14,556 bases of DNA from CAG-390 sp045543615 (lineage in GTDB: Bacteria; Bacillota; Clostridia; Oscillospirales; CAG-272). A program made the position numbers and the translations under genes. The stretch covers positions 1 to 14,556 of the forward strand of contig JAZPXL010000012.1 of the NCBI GenBank assembly GCA_045543615.1, written 5' to 3'. This document shows, in pieces, positions 1 to 5,105 of the stretch; positions within the stretch are counted from its first letter, which is position 1, and each line of letters opens with the position of its first letter. The notes below the pieces were generated by a model. It saw nothing but the letters and a program-made list of their open reading frames with translations. It did no database searches and had not been told where the DNA came from.

Positions 1-141
1 TTCGCAATAGCCGTCAAGCTCGTCTCGCTTGTGCTTCTGAGTACGGGCTTGTCCGGAATGTGGCTTGCTGTGTTTGCAGACGTCGGAGTCACGGCAATAG
101 TTGTGCTCAACTCCGCAAGATGTTGCGCATTGCGCAAATGA
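1..141 (+). CDS. Heavy-metal P-type ATPase (Zn/Cd-type), C-terminal fragment
   Basis: Reading frame 1 is open from the window edge to a TGA at 139-141 and gives 46 residues. It contains MWLAVFADVGV followed by a hydrophobic stretch ending LNSAR, which is the last transmembrane helix of P1B ATPases of the ZntA/CadA group. These pumps use ATP to export Zn, Cd or Pb across the cytoplasmic membrane. Lys6 and Asp27 of the fragment are 21 residues apart, the same spacing as the metal-ligand pair Lys693/Asp714 of E. coli ZntA, so a zinc/cadmium-type pump is favoured over a copper type. The body of the protein, with the DKTGT and ATP-binding domains, lies outside the window. The final residues CCALRK are encoded by the first unit of the downstream hairpin array, and the stop is the TGA of the second unit's TGATG linker. 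Family members usually end just after LNxxRLL, so this tail is repeat-derived. Family assignment is firm; substrate is inferred. Confidence 0.88.
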   Translation, partial: FAIAVKLVSLVLLSTGLSGMWLAVFADVGVTAIVVLNSARCCALRK

Positions 142-247
142 TGTTGCACTTCGTGCAAATGATGTGGGCTTACGCCCAATGATGTGATGCTACGCATCAA
201 TGATGTTGTGCCTGCGGCACAAATGATGTTGCGCCTGACGGCGCAAA
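119..247 (+). repeat. Hairpin array 1 (six TGATG-type units)
   Basis: Six consecutive units of about 20-24 bp, each a (T)GATG linker followed by a small perfect hairpin. The stems differ but every one is self-complementary: TTGCGC/GCGCAA, TTGCAC/GTGCAA, TGGGC/GCCCA, TGATGC/GCATCA, TTGTGCC/GGCACAA, TTGCGCC/GGCGCAA, with loops of 3 to 4 bases (ATT, TTC, TTAC, TAC, TGC, TGAC). The array overlaps the last codons of the ATPase gene and is followed at once by a strong terminator hairpin, so it would form the 3' end of the ATPase mRNA. Arrays 2 and 3 in this window are built the same way. Function unknown. Confidence 0.9.
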
Positions 248-250
248 CGG

Positions 251-293
251 AAAACACCAAAGCCGTTTCATCCGAAACGGCTTTGGTGTTTTT
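251..293 (+). terminator. Strong intrinsic terminator after the metal ATPase and array 1
   Basis: A perfect 19-bp stem pairs 251-269 with 274-292 around a 4-base ATCC loop. The core is CACCAAAGCCGTTTC on the left and its exact complement on the right, ending in a run of five T. The A-run on the left arm mirrors the T-run, so it could also act on the opposite strand. A shorter relative (12-bp stem, same AAAGCCGTTTC core) closes array 3 at 14366-14401. Confidence 0.88.
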
Positions 294-331
294 AATGAAT
301 AATGAAAAATGAATAATGAATAATTGTGGAA

Positions 332-360
332 ACAAAGGCATTTCGGGGAAATGCCTTTGT
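332..360. terminator. Second hairpin of the composite repeat, copy 1
   Basis: A 13-bp perfect stem, ACAAAGGCATTTC (332-344) paired with 348-360 around GGG, followed by GATTTTATTATAATG. It looks like a back-up terminator, although the T-run after it is interrupted. The identical hairpin occurs at 14447-14475. Confidence 0.6.
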
Positions 361-392
361 GATTTTATTATAATGATAGACAACAGAAGACC

Positions 393-446
393 GAAACAAA
401 AACGTATTTTCCAAACCCGTAGGGACCGGCGTCCTCGACGGTCCGG
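393..446. repeat. GTAGGGACC palindromic repeat, copy A
   Basis: About 53 bp that recurs almost unchanged at 1349-1402. It contains GTATTTTCCAAACCCG, then GTAGGGACCGGCGTC and CGACGGTCCG. The inner part is an imperfect palindrome whose outer arms are GGACCG and CGGTCC. A related copy in the opposite orientation lies at 547-575. No open reading frame of interest runs through it; it is intergenic repeat DNA. Confidence 0.8.
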
Positions 447-546
447 AATGGTTAAATCTTTTTATTCTAATGAAATACAGAAAACCTTACATTTTTTAAA
501 TATCGTGCCACTATCCTATACATTATTATAATTTTGCCTAACAATT

Positions 547-575
547 CGGACGGCCGGGAACCCCGGTCCCTACGG
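547..575. repeat. GTAGGGACC palindromic repeat, inverted partial copy
   Basis: On the minus strand this reads CCGTAGGGACCGGGGTTCCC followed by GGCCGTCCG, a variant of the palindromes at 418-446 and 1375-1402. With copy A it forms an inverted pair enclosing about 100 bp (447-546) of AT-rich sequence in which I see no gene. Confidence 0.7.
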
Positions 576-594
576 CTGAAAAGGTAACGCTTAT

Positions 595-643
595 GCTAAA
601 AACATAATGTTCAGCACTTGCCCACAAGCAGAACACCAAAACG
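595..643 (+). repeat. Dispersed 50-bp repeat R, copy 1
   Basis: Shares the pattern GCTAAAAACATAATGTT, then GCACTTGCC, then ACAGAACNCCNAAACG with 914-963 and 1196-1243. Two degraded versions of its right half lie at 1316-1354 and 1420-1450. In each full copy R is followed directly by one of the double-hairpin elements, so R looks like one module of a larger repeat with a period of about 300 bp. Confidence 0.75.
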
Positions 644-653
644 CCATCTAAAA

Positions 654-702
654 GTTAGCCTTCTCCAGTGGGAGAAGGGGGACCGCGAGAGCGGTGGATG
701 AG
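654..702 (+). repeat. Double-hairpin element E1
   Basis: Two adjacent hairpins: CTTCTCC (660-666) / GGAGAAG (671-677) around AGTG, and ACCGC (682-686) / GCGGT (691-695) around GAGA, then GGATGAGG. A near-identical pair begins at 974, where ACCGC..GCGGT becomes ACCAC..GTGGT, a compensating change that keeps the second stem paired. No matching right half is seen downstream, so this looks like a half element. Non-coding. Confidence 0.75.
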
Positions 703-765
703 GTGTGATTTAGTAAATATAAAATTAAAAAGTTACACTATAAAAGAACGTCAAAACGGTGGACA

Positions 766-899
766 ACAGAAAGCCTCGCCCACAGGGAGAGGTGGCACGG
801 CGAAAGCCGTGACGGAGAGGGGAGAGATACACGCTGTGCGTGTATATACCCTCTCACCCGACTACGTCGGGAGCTCTCCCAAAGGGCGAGCCTTTCTGT
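766..899. repeat. Long palindromic MITE-like element E2
   Basis: A 134-bp imperfect inverted repeat. The left end ACAGAAAGCCTCGCCC is matched by the right end GGGCGAGCCTTTCTGT, and inner GGGAGAG / CTCTCCC and GAGAGGG / CCCTCTC blocks also pair. At the centre is a perfect hairpin ATACACGC (827-834), loop TGT, GCGTGTAT (838-845). Each arm carries its own side hairpin: CACGGC/GCCGTG at left, CCCGAC/GTCGGG at right. The architecture is that of a small non-autonomous palindromic mobile element. There is no transposase and I could not identify a target-site duplication. Confidence 0.7.
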
Positions 900-913
900 A
901 AATCTACGCTCAT

Positions 914-963
914 ACTAAAAACATAATGTTTGCACTTGCCGATAAACAGAACAACCCAAACGA
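914..963 (+). repeat. Dispersed 50-bp repeat R, copy 2
   Basis: ACTAAAAACATAATGTTTGC followed by ACTTGCCGATAAACAGAACA and ACCCAAACG. It matches copy 3 (1196-1243) almost base for base through GATAAACAGAAC and leads straight into element E3. Confidence 0.75.
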
Positions 964-973
964 TGCCCTGAAG

Positions 974-1182
974 TTAGCCTTCTCCAGTGGGAGAAGGGGG
1001 ACCACGGAAGTGGTGGAAGGAGCGTGCGCAACTGAAGTTTTTGCACAAATTAAAGATAGAAAACTCTAAATATTTACAAATCAAAGTCCACACATATTTA
1101 AAGCTTGCACAAACGGTAAAGTTGCGCACTCTCCCTCAGTCACCTACGGTGACAGCTCCCTCTCGGAGTGAGCCTATCTGTA
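974..1182. repeat. Palindromic element E3 with AT-rich centre
   Basis: The left arm is TTAGCCTTCTCCAGTGGGAG, then AAGGGGGACCACGGAAGTGGT, then GGAGCGTGCGCAAC. The right arm, read on the minus strand, is ATAGGCTCACTCC, then GTCACC..GGTGAC, then GGGAGAGTGCGCAAC. The arms are imperfect inverted repeats that share the inner boundary GTGCGCAAC. Between them are about 85 bp of AT-rich DNA without a gene. It has the same plan as E2 with a longer centre. Confidence 0.65.
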
Positions 1183-1195
1183 AGCCTGCGCTTTT

Positions 1196-1243
1196 GCTAA
1201 AAACATAATGTTTGCACTTGCCGATAAACAGAACGCCGAAACG
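1196..1243 (+). repeat. Dispersed 50-bp repeat R, copy 3
   Basis: GCTAAAAACATAATGTTTGC, ACTTGCCGATAAACAGAACG, CCGAAACG. It follows the right end of E3 and precedes the double-hairpin element E4. Confidence 0.75.
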
Positions 1244-1257
1244 GTGGATAAAAGAAA

Positions 1258-1305
1258 GCCTCCTTTGTGTAAAGGGAGGTGGCACGCCCTCGGCGTGACG
1301 GAAGG
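1258..1305 (+). repeat. Double-hairpin element E4
   Basis: First hairpin CCTCCTTT / AAAGGGAGG (one bulged G) around GTGT, second hairpin CACGCC / GGCGTG around CTC, ending GACGGAAGG. This is the same two-hairpin plan as E1 and the left arm of E2 with different stem sequences. Non-coding. Confidence 0.7.
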
Positions 1306-1348
1306 ATTGTTGAAACAAAAGGTTAGAACTTGCCGATAAACAGAACGC

Positions 1349-1402
1349 CAAAACAAAAAAGTATTTTCCAAACCCGTAGGGACCGGCGTCCCCGACGGTC
1401 CG
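1349..1402. repeat. GTAGGGACC palindromic repeat, copy B
   Basis: Direct near-identical copy of 393-446, differing at only a few positions (for example GTCCCCGACGG for GTCCTCGACGG). It is preceded by CAGAACGCCAAAAC, a degraded right half of repeat R. With this copy the repeat island ends; from about 1460 the sequence turns AT-rich. Confidence 0.8.
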
Positions 1403-1507
1403 TGAAAATATAATTTTTTTGTTTTGCCAATATACAGAACACCCCAATCGATGCCAAAAAGTCAGCTTTTGTAAATGTAAAAAAAATGTTAAATTTTCAA
1501 ATACCTA

Positions 1508-1536
1508 TTGATTTATTATATATTATATAGTATAAT
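1508..1536 (+). promoter_or_regulatory. Probable sigma-A promoter of dnaA
   Basis: TTGATT at 1508-1513 and a perfect TATAAT at 1531-1536 are separated by 17 bases. Initiation near 1543 would leave a leader of about 150 bases before the dnaA start. The surroundings are very AT-rich (1480-1600), so chance TATAAT-like matches are expected; the correct spacing and position raise confidence. I see no exact DnaA box beside it. Confidence 0.55.
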
Positions 1537-1695
1537 AACGATATATATTTTTTAATTATAATTTTATATTAAATTTTATATTTGCTTTGTAATTTCAATC
1601 AAACACATTCGATACATCTAAATATTTAACTACATCAAACCCTATCGACCACGCCAAAACACATTGACTACAAGAAGAAAGGATACAGAAATAAG

Positions 1696-3444
1696 TTGGT
1701 TTCACGTTTGGACGAATTTGATCATATATGGCTTGATGCCCAGGACGTTCTTCACGACGAACTCGATATACCGTGGGGCACTATCCGTATGTGGTTCAGA
1801 AATTTAAAAGTTATTGCATTCAGGGCTAATATCGTTACCATCGCAGCAGATTCCACATCACAATACAATGATATAAGAGAAAAGCGCATAGATATTCTGA
1901 CAAAGGCTTTTTCCACAGCCATAGGAATGCCCGTCACTCTCATAATTACCTATGACGATCAGCTTGAAAAGCTCTATGAAAGTGCGAAAAAATCAGAAAA
2001 CGCGCCCCAAATACCACCAAGAAGACTTGGATTTTTTGACGGAGACGATGACGATATTGACGAAATAGAGATGCCCGATCCCATCATCCCTACCTCAGAA
2101 ACAGGTGACGGATACGAGGTTGAGCTTTATCGCAGACGTTGCGAGGAGCTTTCAAGAGAGAGCGAGGAGGCAAGAGCTGCGAGAATTGAGGAGATACGAG
2201 AGGCGAGAAACAAAGCCCTTGTAAAGCGACTGAGGGACGAGAAAGCGGCAGAGCTGGCGGCTTATGATGAGCTGAGGCAAACCGAGGCGTATCAAAACTA
2301 TTTCAAAGACAGAAATCTCACGCCCCCACCCCGTCCCTCTTCAGCTACCACGCCTGCGCCCACACCTGCGCCTTCGCCTACGGTTTCAAGAACTCCCATA
2401 GGCTCAACGCTCCCACCCTACAATTTTGAGTACACATTTGACAACTTCATCGTCGGCAACTCAAACAGATTTGCACAGGCGGCGTGTTACGCCGTTGCAT
2501 CCAATCCTGCCACAAGCTACAATCCCCTGTTTATCTACGGACCGAGTGGACTTGGTAAGACGCATTTGCTTTACGCCATCACAAACGAGGTCAAGAAGAA
2601 GAAGCCCGATGTCAAGATCATCTACATAAAGGGCGAGGATTTCACAAACCAATTCATAGCGGCACTTGCATCCTCAACAATAAACGAATTCCGTCAGAAA
2701 TATCGCAACTGCGATATGCTTCTCATCGACGATATTCAGTTTATTGCAGGCAAGACCTCAACGCAAGAGGAGTTTTTCCACACCTTCAACACTCTCTATG
2801 AGGAGCACAAGCAGATAATTCTGACCTCCGACCGTCCTCCAAAGGATATGAAGACACTTGAGGACAGACTTAAGACGAGATTTGAGTGGGGACTTCTTGC
2901 AGACATTCAGCCACCGGATCTTGAGCTGAGAATTGCAATTATCAAGAAGAAGGCAGAGCAGGTAAGCATCACCATCCCTGAGGATGTTCTTGCATACCTT
3001 GCAGAGAACCTCAGATCAAATATCAGACAGATCGAGGGAGCTATGAAGAAGCTCGGCGCAACGGTCTTCCTCTCAGGACAGAGAATTACGATGGACACGG
3101 CACGTGCCTGCATCTCCGACCTGCTTGGAGGTGAAGAGCCTGTAAGCGTGACGGTTGACAAGATCTTTGCGGCAGTGTATAAAAAATACGGCATCAGTAA
3201 AGAGGATCTCATCGGTCAGAAGAGATCGAGGGATATTGCACAGGCACGCCACATTTCAATATATCTCATCAGGAACATAACCGAGATGTCACTACCCAAC
3301 ATCGGCAAGATCTTCGGCCGTGACCACACAACAATAATTTCATCAATTGAGGTTGTGGAGAAGAGGCTGAAGAACGATCCTATGCTCACACTTGACATCG
3401 CAGATATGACGAAAGACGTCACAGGTGAGACTCCACGAGACTGA
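1696..3444 (+). CDS. dnaA: Chromosomal replication initiator DnaA
   Basis: DnaA binds DnaA boxes in oriC, forms an ATP-dependent filament, melts the duplex and helps load the replicative helicase. The start is a TTG: it follows AGAAAGGA (1676-1683), and the family's N-terminal domain begins at once (LDEFDHIW). Domain I spans about residues 1-90. Residues 100-245 are an unusually long linker: an acidic stretch (GDDDDIDEIE, 116-125), a charged, probably coiled-coil helix (about 141-197), and a Pro/Ala/Thr segment (209-240). The AAA+ core starts at YTFDNFIVG (246), with Walker A GPSGLGKT (282-289), Walker B MLLIDDIQF (341-349) and sensor-1 TSDRPP. The C-terminal helix-turn-helix carries GRDHTT (541-546), the box-recognition signature. 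At 582 residues it is well above the common 440-470, almost all from the linker. oriC lies directly downstream. Identity is certain; the exact start is less so (a second in-frame TTG is at 1708). Confidence 0.97.
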   Translation: MVSRLDEFDHIWLDAQDVLHDELDIPWGTIRMWFRNLKVIAFRANIVTIAADSTSQYNDIREKRIDILTKAFSTAIGMPVTLIITYDDQLEKLYESAKKSENAPQIPPRRLGFFDGDDDDIDEIEMPDPIIPTSETGDGYEVELYRRRCEELSRESEEARAARIEEIREARNKALVKRLRDEKAAELAAYDELRQTEAYQNYFKDRNLTPPPRPSSATTPAPTPAPSPTVSRTPIGSTLPPYNFEYTFDNFIVGNSNRFAQAACYAVASNPATSYNPLFIYGPSGLGKTHLLYAITNEVKKKKPDVKIIYIKGEDFTNQFIAALASSTINEFRQKYRNCDMLLIDDIQFIAGKTSTQEEFFHTFNTLYEEHKQIILTSDRPPKDMKTLEDRLKTRFEWGLLADIQPPDLELRIAIIKKKAEQVSITIPEDVLAYLAENLRSNIRQIEGAMKKLGATVFLSGQRITMDTARACISDLLGGEEPVSVTVDKIFAAVYKKYGISKEDLIGQKRSRDIAQARHISIYLIRNITEMSLPNIGKIFGRDHTTIISSIEVVEKRLKNDPMLTLDIADMTKDVTGETPRD

Positions 3445-3707
3445 TTTTTTCCCCAGAGTGAGCCAAAAGGCTTGGGAAAGAATGTAGAGAAGCTTTGGAA
3501 AAGCTGTGGAAAAAATGCGAATTTTTGAGCATTTTCCGATAAAAAACGAAAAAATGCAAAAAAAATCAAAAAATGCGACCGAGGACGAAAAACCCCTTGT
3601 GGAAAAGTGTATTTTTTGGCAACAAGGTTTTCCACAGCAAAAAACTGTCGAAAAAACAAAAAAGCTTGATTTTTCAAGCTATACGGCAAAAAACGGCGTG
3701 TTTTAAG

Positions 3708-3776
3708 ATTTCCACAGTTTCCCCACCCCCTATTAATTATACTACTTTTTTATTCTATTCATTATATTCTATATAG
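3708..3776 (+). other. Candidate DNA unwinding element with adjacent DnaA box
   Basis: An ATTTCCACA box (3708-3716) is followed by a C-rich spacer, CCCCACCCCC (3721-3730), then 46 bases of almost pure A/T (3731-3776) beginning TATTAATTATACTACTTTTT. This order (box, GC-rich spacer, CTA/TTA triplets, T-rich tract) resembles the basal unwinding system described for Bacillus subtilis, in which DnaA-trios lie beside a box. The triplet phase here is imperfect. Inference by analogy. Confidence 0.5.
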
Positions 3777-3777
3777 G

Positions 3778-3803
3778 TTTTTTGACGCCTTCGGCGCAAA
3801 AAA
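3778..3803. terminator. Terminator-like hairpin inside the origin region
   Basis: TTTTTTG-A-CGCC, loop TTC, GGCG-CAAAAAA: an 11-bp stem with one bulged A, flanked by T and A runs so it could work on either strand. It lies between the AT-rich unwinding region and dnaN. It may end the dnaA transcript downstream of oriC. Its CGCC-TTC-GGCG core resembles the hairpins of arrays 2 and 3. Confidence 0.55.
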
Positions 3804-3904
3804 CAAAAAAACCAAAAGAGAAAGTGGGAAAACTTTTCCACATCAAAAATACAAACTGTTTTGAGTTTTTTTGCAGAGCAAAATTGAATTAAGGAGAAAG
3901 AATT

Positions 3905-5056
3905 ATGAAGATTATTTTCAATAGAGCACAGATTATAAACAATATCTCGCCCCTGCTTTGCGCAGTTGCAAATAAGGGTGCGCTTCCCGCAATTGAGTGC
4001 ATACTCATAAATGCCGAGGGTAACGAGGTAACACTTACATCGTACGATCTTGAAAAGGGTGTTAAGCTGACGATGGACGCAACCGTTCTTGAGAGTGGCT
4101 GTTATGCGATCAACGCACAGAAGCTCTTTCAGACTCTCAAGGTTATGGACGGAGACGAGGTTACGCTGACGGTAAACGGCAAGCTTGAAGCAACCCTTAC
4201 CTCCGGTAAGTCAACCCAAAAGATGAACGCACTGCCGGGTGAGGATTTCCCTGCAATCCCCACGATAGGTAACCGTTCGCTCTGCTATGATATTTCGTCA
4301 TCCCTGCTTCGCAAGATGATAGCAAAGGTCAGCTTTGCTATGGCAGTAAACGATCAGCGTCATATTCTCAACGGCGCATATTTCAAGGTTGAGGAAAACA
4401 GAATTATGCTTGTTGCCTGCGATGGCTTTAAGATGGCAAAATGCTCTGCAAACGCTGATATCGTCAACCGTTCGGCTGACGGAACTGCTGTTAAGTATTC
4501 TTATATCGTTCCCGCAAAGACCGTCTCCGAGCTGTACCGTATGCTTCCCGATGGAGACGAGGACAGAGTAATGATGCATATGAGCAGAAAGTACCTCATT
4601 TGCTACTTTGAGGGTATGACGTTCTTTACAAGACTTATTGAGGGTGAGTATATTGATTATGATAGAATTATTCTCAAGACACATAAAATAAACATTACCG
4701 TTGATCGTGACCGTCTTCTCTCTGCACTTGAGCGTGCGGCAGTTGTTACTGAAGAGAAGATAGCGGGAAGCAATCGCACACCTCTGCGCTTCAATCCTGA
4801 GGGAGATCTGCTCAAGATTATGGCACAGTCGAGCGCAGGCTCATCCTACGACGAGCTTGAGATCGAGCACACGGGCGATGATATTTTGATTTCGTTCAAC
4901 AATCGCTATCTCATTGACGCTGTTCGCTCTTGCGAATGCGAGAGAATGAGAATAGAGATGACAACACCGTTTACAAGCATTAATATTATTCCTCTTGATC
5001 TTGAAGAGGGCAGCGAAGAGGTCTTCTTCCTGCTCCCCGTAAAGACCAAGAACTGA
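3905..5056 (+). CDS. dnaN: DNA polymerase III sliding clamp (beta subunit)
   Basis: DnaN forms a ring-shaped dimer around DNA that tethers polymerase III and recruits repair proteins. The 383-residue protein has the normal length for three repeated clamp domains. Family landmarks include SYDLEKGV (46-53), the LPGEDFPAIP segment at the end of domain I (110-119) and the C-terminal LLPV (376-379), which forms part of the partner-binding pocket rim. The ATG start has a strong AAGGAG (3891-3896) eight bases upstream, so this start is well supported. It lies 460 bp after dnaA across oriC and 49 bp before recF. No convincing separate promoter was found; one could lie between 3804 and 3890. Composition matches its neighbours. 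Confidence 0.97.
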   Translation: MKIIFNRAQIINNISPLLCAVANKGALPAIECILINAEGNEVTLTSYDLEKGVKLTMDATVLESGCYAINAQKLFQTLKVMDGDEVTLTVNGKLEATLTSGKSTQKMNALPGEDFPAIPTIGNRSLCYDISSSLLRKMIAKVSFAMAVNDQRHILNGAYFKVEENRIMLVACDGFKMAKCSANADIVNRSADGTAVKYSYIVPAKTVSELYRMLPDGDEDRVMMHMSRKYLICYFEGMTFFTRLIEGEYIDYDRIILKTHKINITVDRDRLLSALERAAVVTEEKIAGSNRTPLRFNPEGDLLKIMAQSSAGSSYDELEIEHTGDDILISFNNRYLIDAVRSCECERMRIEMTTPFTSINIIPLDLEEGSEEVFFLLPVKTKN

Positions 5057-5105
5057 CAAACTCTAAAAAAAAGGGAGATCGCAGGGGCGATAAATAAGAA
5101 TAAAG

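Larger units (their letters stand above)
224..388 (+). repeat. Composite repeat, copy 1
   Basis: This segment strings together the last array unit (TGATGTTGCGCC...), the AAAGCCGTTTC terminator, an AATGAATAATGAAAAATGAA linker, TAATTGTGGAAAC, a second hairpin and the sequence GATTTTATTA..AATGATAGACAACAGAA. The same modules in the same order and orientation recur at 14332-14503 with only small differences (terminator loop and arm ends, one extra AATGAATA period, a few substitutions). After the shared ACAGAA end the two copies diverge: this one runs into a GTAGGGACC palindrome, the other into a GCCTCGC element. Confidence 0.88.
3445..3842. other. oriC: Replication origin oriC (dnaA-dnaN intergenic region)
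   Basis: This 460-bp gene-free gap lies where Firmicutes carry the melting site. Exact TTTTCCACA boxes occur at 3505-3513 (minus), 3598-3606 (minus), 3628-3636 (plus) and 3834-3842 (plus). Near matches are TTTTCCCCA at 3447-3455, ATTTCCACA at 3708-3716 and a minus-strand TTTTCCCAC at 3824-3832. The last of these sits back to back with the 3834 box. The box type is TTTTCCACA; I found no TTATCCACA here. The DNA is rich in A and T runs. Box clustering plus position makes an origin very likely; the active melting point is inferred. Confidence 0.85.

Noticed and set aside
119..247. Array 1 (and arrays 2 and 3) as a CRISPR array
   Set aside because: CRISPR repeats are constant and spacers vary. 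Here only a 5-9 base linker is constant, the variable part is a self-complementary hairpin, units are only 20-25 bp, and no cas gene is present.
325..333. TGTGGAAAC in the composite repeat (also at 14440-14448) as a DnaA box
   Set aside because: One mismatch from TTTTCCACA on the minus strand, isolated from other boxes, and present in both copies as part of the repeat.
316..531. Small open frame of 71 codons in the repeat region
   Set aside because: It runs through the ACAAAGGCATTTC hairpin and a GTAGGGACC palindrome, has no ribosome site and resembles no protein I know.
668..901. Open frame of 77 codons, with a similar MGEGGPR start at 987
   Set aside because: Both starts lie in the GTGGGAGAAGGGGGACC hairpin of the repeat elements and read through palindromes; the similarity comes from the repeat, not from a gene family.
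1136..1447. Minus-strand frame of 103 codons upstream of dnaA
   Set aside because: It covers repeat R, element E4 and palindrome copy B. The repeated SASxN..F and LSAS peptides are the repeat read backwards.
1480..1695. AT-rich block upstream of dnaA as a second origin element
   Set aside because: It has the composition of an unwinding region, but I find no exact DnaA box in or beside it, so a promoter and leader explain it better.
3216..3689. Minus-strand frame of 157 codons across the dnaA end and oriC
   Set aside because: It is antisense to dnaA and then runs through AT-rich origin DNA with DnaA boxes. The Phe-rich product reflects A-runs on the other strand.
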